A stretch of 64,000 bases of DNA from Zoogloea sp. GTDB taxonomy: Bacteria > Pseudomonadota > Gammaproteobacteria > Burkholderiales > Rhodocyclaceae. The position numbers and the translations under genes were made by a program. The stretch is from the NCBI GenBank assembly GCA_016720685.1, contig JADKKC010000001.1, forward strand, positions 1-64,000, written 5' to 3'. A model generated the notes under the pieces. It had not been told where the DNA came from and ran no database searches. It was given only the letters and a program-made list of their open reading frames with translations. This document shows, piece by piece, positions 41,481-49,553 of the stretch; the stretch's first letter is position 1, and the number at the start of each line of letters is the position of its first letter.

Positions 41481-42281
41481 ATGTCTTACCTCAGCATCAA
41501 CAACATCGAGGTCATCTACGACCACGTCATCCTTGTGCTCAAGGGCGTGTCGCTGCAGGTGCCTCAAGGCAAGATCGTGGCCTTGCTCGGCGCCAACGGC
41601 GCCGGCAAGAGCACGACCCTCAAGTCGATCTCCAACCTGCTGCGCGCCGAGCGCGGTGACGTGACCAAGGGCAGCGTCGAGTTCAAGGGCAGCCGGATCG
41701 ACCAGCTGACCCCCGCCGACCTGGTGCGCCAGGGCGTGATCCAGGTGATGGAGGGGCGCCATTGTTTTGGCCACCTTTCGATCGAGGAAAACCTCCTCAC
41801 CGGCGCCTACACCCGCAGCCAGAGTCGGGCCGAACTGAAAGACAGCCTCGACAAGGTCTACGCTTATTTTCCGCGTCTCAAGACCCGTCGCAGCTCGCAG
41901 GCCGGCTACACCTCCGGCGGTGAGCAGCAGATGTGCGCCATCGGCCGCGCGCTGATGGCCAAGCCCGAGATGATCCTGCTCGACGAGCCTTCCATGGGCC
42001 TCGCCCCGCAGATCGTCGAGGAGATTTTCGAGATCGTGAAGGATCTGAACAGCAAGGAGAACGTGAGCTTTTTGCTGGCCGAGCAGAACACGATGGTGGC
42101 GCTGCGCTATGCGGATTTCGGCTACATCCTGGAGAACGGCCGGGTGGTGATGGAGGGGGAGGCCGCCGACCTCCGGACCAACGAGGATGTGAAGGAGTTT
42201 TATCTGGGGCTTTCGTCCGAGGGGCGGAAGAGTTTCCGGGAGGTGAAGCATTACCGGCGAAGGAAGCGCTGGTTGTCTTGA
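41481..42281 (+). CDS. livF: HAAT-type ABC importer ATPase (LivF-like)
   Basis: A 266-residue ABC ATPase, the second nucleotide-binding subunit. Walker A GANGAGKST, signature YTSGGEQQMCAIGRAL, Walker B MILLDEPSMGLAP. The LivF pattern is clear from VLKGVSLQVPQGKIVALLG and VMEGRHCFGHLSIEENL. A start nine bases earlier (41472) is possible; 41481 has AAGGGA at fair spacing. The C-terminus is longer than in LivF and basic (HYRRRKRWLS). It is followed by 434 bases of repeat-bearing DNA before the PaaK-like gene. Confidence 0.9.
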   Translation: MSYLSINNIEVIYDHVILVLKGVSLQVPQGKIVALLGANGAGKSTTLKSISNLLRAERGDVTKGSVEFKGSRIDQLTPADLVRQGVIQVMEGRHCFGHLSIEENLLTGAYTRSQSRAELKDSLDKVYAYFPRLKTRRSSQAGYTSGGEQQMCAIGRALMAKPEMILLDEPSMGLAPQIVEEIFEIVKDLNSKENVSFLLAEQNTMVALRYADFGYILENGRVVMEGEAADLRTNEDVKEFYLGLSSEGRKSFREVKHYRRRKRWLS

Positions 42282-42715
42282 GGGGCTGTAACTGACAGGG
42301 ATTGGCCGGGTCGCGCCCCGGCGGGCGCCTTACTTTCTTGCGTCGCCAAGAAAGTAGGCAAAGAAGCGACCCCTGCTTCACCGGTCGGCCTGCGGCCGCC
42401 TCCCCTGCGCTGCTCGCATCGGGCGGCCGGCGCGGAACTCGCCGGCGTTGCCGGCTTAAACAGCCGCGCCGGAAAGCCCCGCCCGATGTTGCGCTGCTCA
42501 GCGGTTCAGGACGGGCTTTGCGGATGCACCGCGCCTCTTCGGAACGGACATGTGTGATCGACGGGTTGAAATTCAGCCCTTGCTTGTAGAAAACCGCGGG
42601 GGCGCGACCCCGCCAACGTAACGTGGAACAACGGAACGCCGTTCAGTAACGCTGAAAAACAAGGTCGAACCCGTTTCGACCCCCAAAAGAACAACTTTCC
42701 GCTCGCGGAGAAACC
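42282..42715. other. 434-base gap containing a dispersed repeat
   Basis: The left part (about 42300-42530) is a GC-rich element centred on the inverted repeat described at 42331-42356 and has no plausible gene. The right part probably holds the promoter or leader of the PaaK-like gene; no clear -35/-10 was found. Confidence 0.6.
42331..42356. repeat. Inverted repeat TACTTTCTTG/CAAGAAAGTA
   Basis: Perfect ten-base arms around a six-base CGTCGC loop, followed by GCAAAGAAGCGACCCC. I recall this block (ACTTTCTTG-loop-CAAGAAAGTA followed by GCAAAGAA) as a widespread intergenic repeat in beta- and gammaproteobacteria that often produces spurious gene calls. That attribution is from memory and unverified. 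Confidence 0.7.
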
Positions 42716-43951
42716 ATGAACTACTACGACGCCCGTGAAACCCGCTATCCCCTGGACCGGGAACGTGAGCTGCTGGCCCGGCTGCCCAAACAGGTCGCCC
42801 ACGCCAAGGCCCACGCCCCGGCCTTCGCCGCGCTGCTGGCCGATGTGAATCCGGCTGCCATCGTCAGCCGCGAAGCGCTGGCCGGCCTGCCGGTGGTGCG
42901 CAAGTCCGAACTGCTCGAACTCCAGAAAGGCGCCCGGCCCTTTGGCGGATTTGCCGCGCTGAAGTGGGGCACGGGCTGCGCCCGCGTGTTCGCCTCGCCC
43001 GGCCCGATCTATGAGCCGGAAGGCGCGCGCAAGGATTACTGGCGGCTGGCGCGGGCGTTCTACGCGGCGGGCTTTCGGGCGGGCGACCTGGTTCACAACA
43101 CGTTTTCGTATCACTTCACGCCGGCCGGCTCGATGACCGAGACGGCCGCCCACGCCCTCGGTTGCACGGTGTTTCCGGCCGGGGTGGGGCAGACCGAGCA
43201 GCAGGTGGCGGCGATGCTCGACCTGCGGCCCGATGCCTACGCCGGCACGCCGTCCTTCCTGCGCATCATTCTCGACAAGGCCGACGAGCTGGGCGTGAAG
43301 ATCGACAGCCTCACCAAGGCCTTTGTGTCGGGCGAGGCCTTTCCGCCCAGCCAGTGCGAGGCTTTGGTGGCCCGCGGCATCCAGGCCTTCCAGGCCTATG
43401 CCACCGCCGACATCGGCCTGATTGCCTTCGAAACCCCGGCCCGCGAAGGGCTGGTGCTGGACGAGGACATCCTGCTGGAAATCGTGCGCCCCGGCACCGG
43501 CGAGCCAGTGGCGCCCGGCGAGGTGGGCGAGGTGGTGGTGACCAGCTTCAACCCCGATTACCCGCTGATCCGCTTCGGCACCGGCGACCTGTCGGCGGTT
43601 CTGCCCGGCGAGTCGCCCTGCGGCCGCAGCAACACGCGCATCAAAGGCTGGCTGGGGCGGGCCGACCAGACCACCAAGGTCAAGGGCATGTTCGTGCATC
43701 CCGGTCAGGTGGTGGCGGTACTCAAGCGTCACCCGGAGCTTGGCCGTGGCCGACTGGTGGTGGACAACCCGGACCACAACGACCGCATGACCCTGCACTG
43801 CGAACTGGCCGCCCCGGTCGAAGGGCTGGCCGAGGGGGTTGCCGCGTCGATCCGCGATCTCACCAAGCTGCGTGGCGAGGTCAGTTTTTGCGCCCCGGGC
43901 AGCCTCGCCAACGACGGCAAGGTGATCGACGACGTGCGCAAGTACGAATAA
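42716..43951 (+). CDS. PaaK-like AMP-binding CoA ligase
   Basis: A 411-residue member of the phenylacetate-CoA ligase (PaaK) branch of adenylate-forming enzymes. It shows the C-terminal half pattern GEVGEVVVTSFNPDYPLIRFGTGDLS, RIKGWLGRADQTTKVKGMFVHP and an ending VIDDVRKYE, plus the central FVSGEAFPPSQCEAL. The classic SSGTTG phosphate loop is replaced by FASPGPIYEPEG, a variation seen in PaaK-like proteins. Start ATG 42716 with CGGAGAAACC before it. It closes the importer cluster, giving two CoA ligases bracketing one transport system. Confidence 0.85.
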   Translation: MNYYDARETRYPLDRERELLARLPKQVAHAKAHAPAFAALLADVNPAAIVSREALAGLPVVRKSELLELQKGARPFGGFAALKWGTGCARVFASPGPIYEPEGARKDYWRLARAFYAAGFRAGDLVHNTFSYHFTPAGSMTETAAHALGCTVFPAGVGQTEQQVAAMLDLRPDAYAGTPSFLRIILDKADELGVKIDSLTKAFVSGEAFPPSQCEALVARGIQAFQAYATADIGLIAFETPAREGLVLDEDILLEIVRPGTGEPVAPGEVGEVVVTSFNPDYPLIRFGTGDLSAVLPGESPCGRSNTRIKGWLGRADQTTKVKGMFVHPGQVVAVLKRHPELGRGRLVVDNPDHNDRMTLHCELAAPVEGLAEGVAASIRDLTKLRGEVSFCAPGSLANDGKVIDDVRKYE

Positions 43952-43979
43952 ACCGGTGTTGGCGGGGCCGGGTTTCGGG

Positions 43980-44004
43980 AGCGCCGCTTATCCGGCGCTT
44001 TTTC
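43980..44004 (+). terminator. Rho-independent terminator after the PaaK-like gene
   Basis: AGCGCCG and CGGCGCT form a seven-base stem around CTTATC, followed by a T-run (TTTTT). It lies 29 bases after the stop and ends the importer/ligase region. Confidence 0.85.
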
Positions 44005-44151
44005 GTGGACGATGGCAGGGCGGCGCGCAGCGGCTGGCGGGTCAAAAAAATATTTTCAGCGGCCTGCATCCAAAGCGGGGGCTGGCGGGTAGTGGACGTA
44101 GCAGCGCAAAAAGCTGCGTTTATTTCCCCCTCATCCCTACGGAGAATCACC

Positions 44152-44715
44152 ATGAAAACGACCCCGACCCGTCTCGCGCCCCGCCTTGGCCTCGTCGCCG
44201 CCACCGTGCTGCTGGGCGCCTGCTCTTCGATGGGCTCGCTGACTTCCGGCTTCAGCCAGGATCACCTGCCCGACACGATCAAGGTTCCGGCCGGGCATAA
44301 AGTCGCCTGGGAAACCGTGGGCAGCGGCGAGATCACCTACGAATGCCGCGACAAGGCCGGCATGCCCGGCCAGGCCGAATGGGTCTTCGTGGGCCCGAAG
44401 GCGGTGCTGAAGGATCGCGCCGGCTCGCAGGTGGGCCGCTACTACGGCCCGCCCGCCACCTGGCAAGCCCTGGACGGCTCGAAGCTGACCGCCACCCAGC
44501 TGGCCGTGGCGCCGTCCGGTGCCGGCAACCTGCCCTATCAGTTGGTCAAGGCCAACCCGGCGATGGGCAATGGCGCCCTGAGCGGCGTGACTTACATCCA
44601 GCGCGTGGCGCTGAAGGGCGGGGTTGCCCCGGCTGCCGCTTGCAGCGCCGCCGACAAGGGCAAGCGCGAGACGGTGGGCTACCAGGCGGACTACATTTTC
44701 TGGAAGGCGCTCTGA
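44152..44715 (+). CDS. DUF3455 lipoprotein
   Basis: A 187-residue protein of the DUF3455 family with a lipobox LLGAC (Cys23). The family pattern is visible in DTIKVPAGHKVAWETVGSGEITYECR, the central WVFVGPKAVLKDRAGSQVGRYYGPPATW, and the paired cysteine near the end (AACSAADKGK). The ATG at 44152 follows GGAGAATC. DUF3455 genes often occur beside ECF sigma/anti-sigma pairs, as here (sigma gene 139 bases downstream), so it may belong to the regulon. Molecular role unknown. Confidence 0.85.
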   Translation: MKTTPTRLAPRLGLVAATVLLGACSSMGSLTSGFSQDHLPDTIKVPAGHKVAWETVGSGEITYECRDKAGMPGQAEWVFVGPKAVLKDRAGSQVGRYYGPPATWQALDGSKLTATQLAVAPSGAGNLPYQLVKANPAMGNGALSGVTYIQRVALKGGVAPAAACSAADKGKRETVGYQADYIFWKAL

Positions 44716-44750
44716 GTACCCTCGGGGCTGGGCCAAGCCAGGCCCCGCCC

Positions 44751-44784
44751 GTCCCCCGTGGGGGACAAGAAAACCTGGCGCGGC
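44751..44784. repeat. Dispersed intergenic repeat, copy 2
   Basis: GTCCCCCGTGGGGGAC is a perfect 16-base palindrome (44751-44766), followed by AAGAAAACCTGGCGCGGC. It resembles the segments at 28747-28800 and 57433-57475, and lies between the DUF3455 gene and the sigma factor gene. Confidence 0.6.
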
Positions 44785-44854
44785 GGACGCTCGCCGCAGG
44801 GCGGGCCTCGGGTAAGATCAATGCTGCCCGCCCTCCTGAGTCCGTCCCCCGACC

Positions 44855-45430
44855 GTGTCCCTCTCCTCCCGCTCCCTTTCCGAATTCGATTACGAGGCAA
44901 CGCTGGCCGGCTGTGCGGCCGGCGACCGCGCGGCCATGCAGCGGCTGTATACCCAGGAAGGCGCGCGCCTCCTGGGCGTGGTGGAGCGCATCGTGCGCGA
45001 CAGGGCGCTGGCCGAGGACATCGTGCACGACGCCTGCGTGAACATCTGGACCCGCGCGGCCAGCTTCGAGCGCAAACTGGGCTCGGCCCGCGGCTGGATC
45101 TACAGCGTGGCCCGCAACCTCGCCCTCAACGCGGTGCGTGACGGCCACCGGGAAGTGGCGGTGGACGACGAAACCGCCGCCGCGCTCGATGCCCGGGCGT
45201 CCCTCGAAGCCTGGCACGACATGGCCGACGCCTTTGCCTGGCAGGACAGCGCCGGGCGCATCGGCCCGTGCCTCGAACAACTCGAGCCGGTGCGCCGCAA
45301 CTGCATTCTTCACGCCTATGTGGATGGTTTGTCCCATGGCGAAATCGCCCGGCGGCTCGATGCCCCGCTGGGCACAGTCAAGGCCTGGATCAAGCGCAGC
45401 CTGGCCGCCCTGCGGGAGTGCATGGCATGA
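44855..45430 (+). CDS. ECF sigma factor (RskA-partner type)
   Basis: A 191-residue extracytoplasmic-function sigma factor. Region 2 is seen in AAMQRLYTQEGARLLGVVERIV and AEDIVHDACVNIWTRAASF with WIYSVARNLALNAVR, and region 4 in LEQLEPVRRNCILHAYVDGLSHGEIARRLDAPLGTVKAWIKRSL. It starts with GTG at 44855. The stop overlaps the anti-sigma start as ATGA. The architecture matches SigK/RpoE-like factors held by RskA-type anti-sigma proteins. Confidence 0.92.
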   Translation: MSLSSRSLSEFDYEATLAGCAAGDRAAMQRLYTQEGARLLGVVERIVRDRALAEDIVHDACVNIWTRAASFERKLGSARGWIYSVARNLALNAVRDGHREVAVDDETAAALDARASLEAWHDMADAFAWQDSAGRIGPCLEQLEPVRRNCILHAYVDGLSHGEIARRLDAPLGTVKAWIKRSLAALRECMA

Positions 45431-46161
45431 ACAGCAAAGCGCCGCCCGGAATTCCGCCCGACATCCACGAACTGGCCGGCGAGTACGTGCTGGGCACCTT
45501 GTCCGCCTCCAGCCGGCGCGGCGTGGAGGCCCGGCTCGGCTCCGACGCCGAGCTGCGGGCTGCCGTTCAGGCGTGGGAAGACCGCCTGCTGCCGCTGGCC
45601 GGGCTCGCCGAACCGGTGACGCCGTCGCCGCAGCTGTGGCGACGTGTCGAGCGCAGCCTGGATACCCTTGAGACTACGCCGCGCCGGGCCGCCCGGCCAA
45701 AGCCCTGGTGGCGCGACTGGAACAACCTGGCCCTGTGGCGCGGCCTGACTGCCGGGGGCTTTGCCACCGCGGCCCTGCTGGCGGCGCTGCTCCTTACCCG
45801 CCTTGTCGAGCCGCCGCCGGTCACCCGCTTCATGGTGGTGCTGGTGGCCCCCGACGACAAGGCGCCGGGCTGGGTGGTGCAGGCCGGCGCTTCACGCCAG
45901 ATCGAGCTGATTCCGTTGGGCACGGTCGATGTGCCGGCCGACAAGGCCCTGCAGTTCTGGACCAAGGCCGACAACTGGAGCGCTCCGGTATCCCTCGGCC
46001 TGGTCAAGCCGGGCCAGAGCCTGAAGGTGCCGGCGGGCCAACTGCCGGCCCTCCAGCCCAACCAGCTTTTCGAGCTGACCCTCGAGCCGCGTACCGGCTC
46101 GCCCACCGGCAGGCCTACCGGGCCGATCCGTTATATCGGGCGCGCGGTACAGGTCTTGTAG
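45427..46161 (+). CDS. RskA-type anti-sigma factor
   Basis: A 244-residue single-pass membrane protein. The cytoplasmic N-terminus carries the short sigma-binding helix ELAGEYVLGTLSASSRRGVEARL and a WEDRLLPLA helix. There is one membrane segment (GLTAGGFATAALLAALLL, near residues 104-121), then a periplasmic RskA domain (PGWVVQ, ALQFWTKADN, FELTLEPRTGSPTGRPTGPI). Translationally coupled to the sigma factor gene, it should release the sigma factor on an envelope signal by regulated proteolysis; a site-2 protease is encoded about 14 kb away, without proof of a link. Confidence 0.92.
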   Translation: MNSKAPPGIPPDIHELAGEYVLGTLSASSRRGVEARLGSDAELRAAVQAWEDRLLPLAGLAEPVTPSPQLWRRVERSLDTLETTPRRAARPKPWWRDWNNLALWRGLTAGGFATAALLAALLLTRLVEPPPVTRFMVVLVAPDDKAPGWVVQAGASRQIELIPLGTVDVPADKALQFWTKADNWSAPVSLGLVKPGQSLKVPAGQLPALQPNQLFELTLEPRTGSPTGRPTGPIRYIGRAVQVL

Positions 46162-46266
46162 TCGGCCCGCCGACGCGGGTTGTGGAGAGCCCTGATCCTG
46201 CCGCCGGGCCGCTTCTGGCAGACTTGCCGCATGACGCTTTTCCCCTCCGTCCGCTCCTGATCCACC

Positions 46267-47172
46267 GTGCAGAGTTTCCTGCTCCTGCTGCCTGATTTTG
46301 CGTTGATCGCCCTTGGCGTGGCCTTGCGGCGCTTTGCCGGGCTGGGCGACGGTTTCTGGCCCGGAGCCGAGCGCCTGGTCTACTTCGTGTTGTTTCCGGC
46401 ACTGCTGTTTCATGCCCTCGCGCGGGTTTCCATCGACCTGACCGTGATGGGGCCGCTCTTCGCGGTGGGCCTGCTGACCATGGCCGGCGGGCTGGTGCTG
46501 GGTTTTCTCGGGCGGCCGCTGCTGGGGCCGGGGGCGATGAGCTTTGCCTCGCGGGTGCAGTGCGCCTACCGCTTCAATACCTATATCGGCATTGCGGTGG
46601 CCGGCAAGTTTGCGGGGGCGGCCGGGGTGGCGACCATGGGCGCGCTGTGCGGCGCGATGGTGCCGTTTGCCAACATGGCGGCGGTGACCCTGCTGGCCCG
46701 TCACGGACAGGGTCGGCTGGGGCGGGAGCTGGCCCGCAATCCGCTGATCATCGCGACCGTGGCCGGCATGGCCTTCAACTTGTCGGGGGCGCAGTTGCCG
46801 GCGCCGGTTGTGCCTTTTTTGCAGCGCCTGGCCGATGCGGCGGTCACGCTCGGACTGTTGGCCGTGGGCGCTGCGCTGCGGGTTGGGCATAGCGAGGAGG
46901 GCGGGCGACTGGGCGCGGCCTATCTGTGCGCGGTCAAGCTGCTGGCCTTGCCGGCGCTGGCGTGGGGGCTGGCGAGTGTGTTCGGGCTGACGGGAATCGC
47001 CTTTGCGGTGGCGGTGATTTTTGCAGCCTTGCCAACGGCTTCGTCGGCCTACATTCTGGCCATGCGCATGGGCGGCGACGGGCCGGGGGTGGCCTGGCTG
47101 ATTTCTGCCACGACGGTGGCGGCGGCCGTCACGCTGACGGCCTGGCTGACGCTGCTCGGCAGCACCGCCTGA
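46267..47172 (+). CDS. AEC family transporter
   Basis: A 301-residue membrane protein of the auxin efflux carrier family with about ten hydrophobic helices split in two halves. Typical sites are VYFVLFPALLFHALA in helix 2 and the conserved NTYIGIAVAGKFAG in the first half, with NPLIIATVAGMAFNLSG opening the second and PTASSAYILAMRMGGD near the end. Such proteins move organic acids such as malonate or malate in some bacteria. It starts with GTG at 46267. It converges on phaM. Substrate not determined. Confidence 0.85.
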   Translation: MQSFLLLLPDFALIALGVALRRFAGLGDGFWPGAERLVYFVLFPALLFHALARVSIDLTVMGPLFAVGLLTMAGGLVLGFLGRPLLGPGAMSFASRVQCAYRFNTYIGIAVAGKFAGAAGVATMGALCGAMVPFANMAAVTLLARHGQGRLGRELARNPLIIATVAGMAFNLSGAQLPAPVVPFLQRLADAAVTLGLLAVGAALRVGHSEEGGRLGAAYLCAVKLLALPALAWGLASVFGLTGIAFAVAVIFAALPTASSAYILAMRMGGDGPGVAWLISATTVAAAVTLTAWLTLLGSTA

Positions 47173-47173
47173 A

Positions 47174-47193
47174 GCCCCGGCGGGCGCCGGGGC
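47174..47193. terminator. Bidirectional terminator hairpin
   Basis: GCCCCGGC, loop GGGC, GCCGGGGC: a perfect eight-base stem with a four-base loop in the 30-base gap between the convergent AEC and phaM genes. There is no T-tract. Confidence 0.6.
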
Positions 47194-47202
47194 CGGGGTG
47201 TG

Positions 47203-47610
47203 TTACTTGCTGTCCTTGGTTCGGCCCTTGGCCGGGGTTGCCGGCGCGGGATCCGTGGCTGCCTTGGCCACGTCGGCGGCGGCGCCCTGCATCATGTTCC
47301 AGGGCCACATGCCATTGGTGAAGGGGTTGGCCTGGCCGCCTTCGGAGCTGCCGCTTTCGGCGGCCACCTTGCTCATGGCCTGCATGGCGGCAATGGTGGC
47401 ACGCTGCATTTCAAGGCCCTGGGTGGCCATCTGCAGGGTGTTGAGGTTCATCTTGAGCCAGTTTTCGACGGCCTTCATGTCGGCGATACGCTTGTCGAGT
47501 TCGTCCACGTCGAGGGTGGGCGTAACCATGCCGGGGAGGCTGAAGCCCATTTTGCTCCACATGTTTCGCATGAATTCCATAGGATCCTGCGCGGTGTTTT
47601 CAGTGCTCAT
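47203..47610 (-). CDS. phaM: PHA granule regulatory protein PhaM
   Basis: A 135-residue PhaM. In Cupriavidus necator PhaM binds PHB synthase, activates it, and attaches granules to the nucleoid. The conserved block VDELDKRIADMKAVENWLKM, then NLNTLQMATQGLEMQRATIAAM, is present, with a C-terminal alanine/proline/lysine tail (ATPAKGRTKDSK) that in PhaM binds DNA. The start at 47610 has AAGGGGGCGAG upstream. It shows that the organism makes polyhydroxyalkanoate, in line with the depolymerase-family esterase at 29 kb. Confidence 0.85.
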   Translation of the reverse strand: MSTENTAQDPMEFMRNMWSKMGFSLPGMVTPTLDVDELDKRIADMKAVENWLKMNLNTLQMATQGLEMQRATIAAMQAMSKVAAESGSSEGGQANPFTNGMWPWNMMQGAAADVAKAATDPAPATPAKGRTKDSK

Positions 47611-47675
47611 TGCTCGCCCCCTTGTCTGGTTGTGGTCTAACACGTTGATCTTAACTGAAGGATGCCCGGCCTGCA

Positions 47676-49553
47676 TCAGCCTTGGGTTTTGCGCTGCAGC
47701 AGGGCGCGCAGCCTGGCAGGGCGAACGGGCTTGTGCAGCAGGGGAATGTCGGCCTGCTGGACGGCGCTGGCGGTGGCCGACGAGGTGTCGCCGCTGAGGA
47801 TGACGGCCGGGATTGGCAGGCCGAAATGGGCGCGCAGCTGCCGGATGATCTCGAGCCCGTTGGCGGCGGCGATCTGGTAATCGCTGAGGATGATGTCCGG
47901 TGGTGTCGCGGCGCGCTGCAGCGCTTTGAGAATGCCGGCCTGGCTGTCGGCCGCGGTGACTTCGCAGCCCCAGGATTCGAGCAGCCCGACGGTGCTGGCA
48001 ACGGCCAGTTCGTCGTCGTCCACCAGGACCACGTGCAGTCCGTTGAGGGCGTGGCCGGGCGCCGGCTGCTTGCCTTCGGCCAGCAGGCCCGGTGCGGCGG
48101 CGGGCAGTTCCACGGCGAAGAGGGAACCCTTGCCGGGGTGCGATTGCAGGCAGAGCGGGTGGTTCAACAGGTCGGTGAGGCGGCGCACGATGGCCAGGCC
48201 GAGGCCGAGGCCCTTGGCCCGGTTGCGCTCGGGGTTATCGAGCTGGACGAACTCCTGGAAGATCGCCTCCTGGGCCTCGGGCGCAATGCCGGGGCCGTTG
48301 TCGCGCACTTCGATGCGAACCCGCCTGCCGCGTTTGCGGCAGGCCAGCAGCACGGTGCCGCCGGGGCTGTAGCGGAGCGCGTTGCTGATGAGGTTGTGGA
48401 GGATGCGTTCGAGCAGCAGCGGGTCGCTTTCGACCCACAGGCTGGTGGCCCGCAGGCGCAGGCGCTGGCCGCACATGTCGGCTTCGCGGCGATAGTCCAC
48501 GTCGATGCGTTCGAGCAGCGGTTGCAGCGGAAAGGGCTTGATCTGGCGGTCGAGCACCCCGACGTCGAGGCGCGAGATGTCGAGCAGGCTGTCGAGCAGG
48601 TTCTCCATGGTTTCGGCGGAGACGGCGATCTGCTCGACAAGGCGGCGGGTGTCGGGGGCGTGGGGCTTCTGGCCCAGTTCGGCGACGAACAGGCCGAGCG
48701 CGTGCATGGGTTGGCGCAGGTCGTGGCTGGCGGCGGCGAGAAAGCGGGTCTTGGCCCGGTTGCCCCGCTCGGCTTCTTCTTTCTTTTCGAGGAGTTCGCA
48801 GGTGGCGGCCTTGATCTGGCGCTCCAGGTCTTCCCGCGAGGCGCCCAGTTTGTCGGCCATGTCGTTGACCCCTTCGGCCAGCTTGCGCAGGCTTTTGCCC
48901 CCTTCCACCGGAACGCGGGCGGTGAGTTCGCCCCGGCCGAAGCGGCTGACGGTGCCGGCGATGCGCAGGATCGGGCCGGAAATGCCGCGGCTGAAGCGCA
49001 GGGCCAGGGCGATGCTGGCGATCAGCACGGCGACGACCATGAGGAAGGCGTTCCTGAGTACGCGCTGTTCTTCGGAGCGCAGGGAGTCGCGGGTCATTTC
49101 GACGAGCACTTCACCGCGCTGATCGGCGGCGGGCGGCGGGCCGATGTCGGTGTTCTCGAGGAAGGGATCTTCAATGTTGACGCCCGGCCCGGTGACCGGC
49201 TCGCGGAAAAGCAGCGGCTGGGTGGTGCCGTTCATCGTGGGGTCGGGGGAGGCGCTCTCGGCAAGAATCTCTTGCTGGGGGCTGATGACCACCACGCGAA
49301 CCACGTCCTTTTCGATGACGATCGCGTTGCTGAGTTTGCGCAGGCTTTCCAGGTTGCCCGAAAACACGCCGTATTCGCTGGCGGCGGCCAGCTGGCGGGC
49401 AAGGGCCTTGCCGCGCTGGATGTGGACTTCCTCGAGGTCGGAGAGCCGGGAGCTGGTGAAGTAGGCAATCAGCACCGTCGCCATGACCATCGTCGGCAGC
49501 ACGGCGATGAGGATCGCCCGGGCACGGATGTCGAGGCTGTTGATGCAGGTCAT
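47676..49553 (-). CDS. Membrane hybrid sensor histidine kinase (module partner)
   Basis: A 625-residue hybrid kinase. Two membrane helices (residues 12-33 and about 165-185) flank a periplasmic domain, followed by HAMP, a coiled coil, the dimerisation domain with FLAAASHDLRQPMHALGLFV, an ATPase domain (HNLISNALRYSPGG, DNGPGI, GLGLGLAIV) and a C-terminal receiver (VVLVDDDE, phosphoacceptor SDYQ). Its start overlaps the stop of the periplasmic binding protein gene as ATGA, which strongly suggests that the binding protein feeds the kinase. The likely output is the divergent NarL-type regulator 3 kb away, though the receiver could act alone. Confidence 0.92.
   Translation of the reverse strand: MTCINSLDIRARAILIAVLPTMVMATVLIAYFTSSRLSDLEEVHIQRGKALARQLAAASEYGVFSGNLESLRKLSNAIVIEKDVVRVVVISPQQEILAESASPDPTMNGTTQPLLFREPVTGPGVNIEDPFLENTDIGPPPAADQRGEVLVEMTRDSLRSEEQRVLRNAFLMVVAVLIASIALALRFSRGISGPILRIAGTVSRFGRGELTARVPVEGGKSLRKLAEGVNDMADKLGASREDLERQIKAATCELLEKKEEAERGNRAKTRFLAAASHDLRQPMHALGLFVAELGQKPHAPDTRRLVEQIAVSAETMENLLDSLLDISRLDVGVLDRQIKPFPLQPLLERIDVDYRREADMCGQRLRLRATSLWVESDPLLLERILHNLISNALRYSPGGTVLLACRKRGRRVRIEVRDNGPGIAPEAQEAIFQEFVQLDNPERNRAKGLGLGLAIVRRLTDLLNHPLCLQSHPGKGSLFAVELPAAAPGLLAEGKQPAPGHALNGLHVVLVDDDELAVASTVGLLESWGCEVTAADSQAGILKALQRAATPPDIILSDYQIAAANGLEIIRQLRAHFGLPIPAVILSGDTSSATASAVQQADIPLLHKPVRPARLRALLQRKTQG

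Noticed and set aside
42302..42589. A plus-strand frame inside the repeat at 42.3-42.5 kb
   Set aside because: It is the kind of Arg/Pro/Ala-rich frame that this repeat produces repeatedly; there is no start signal.
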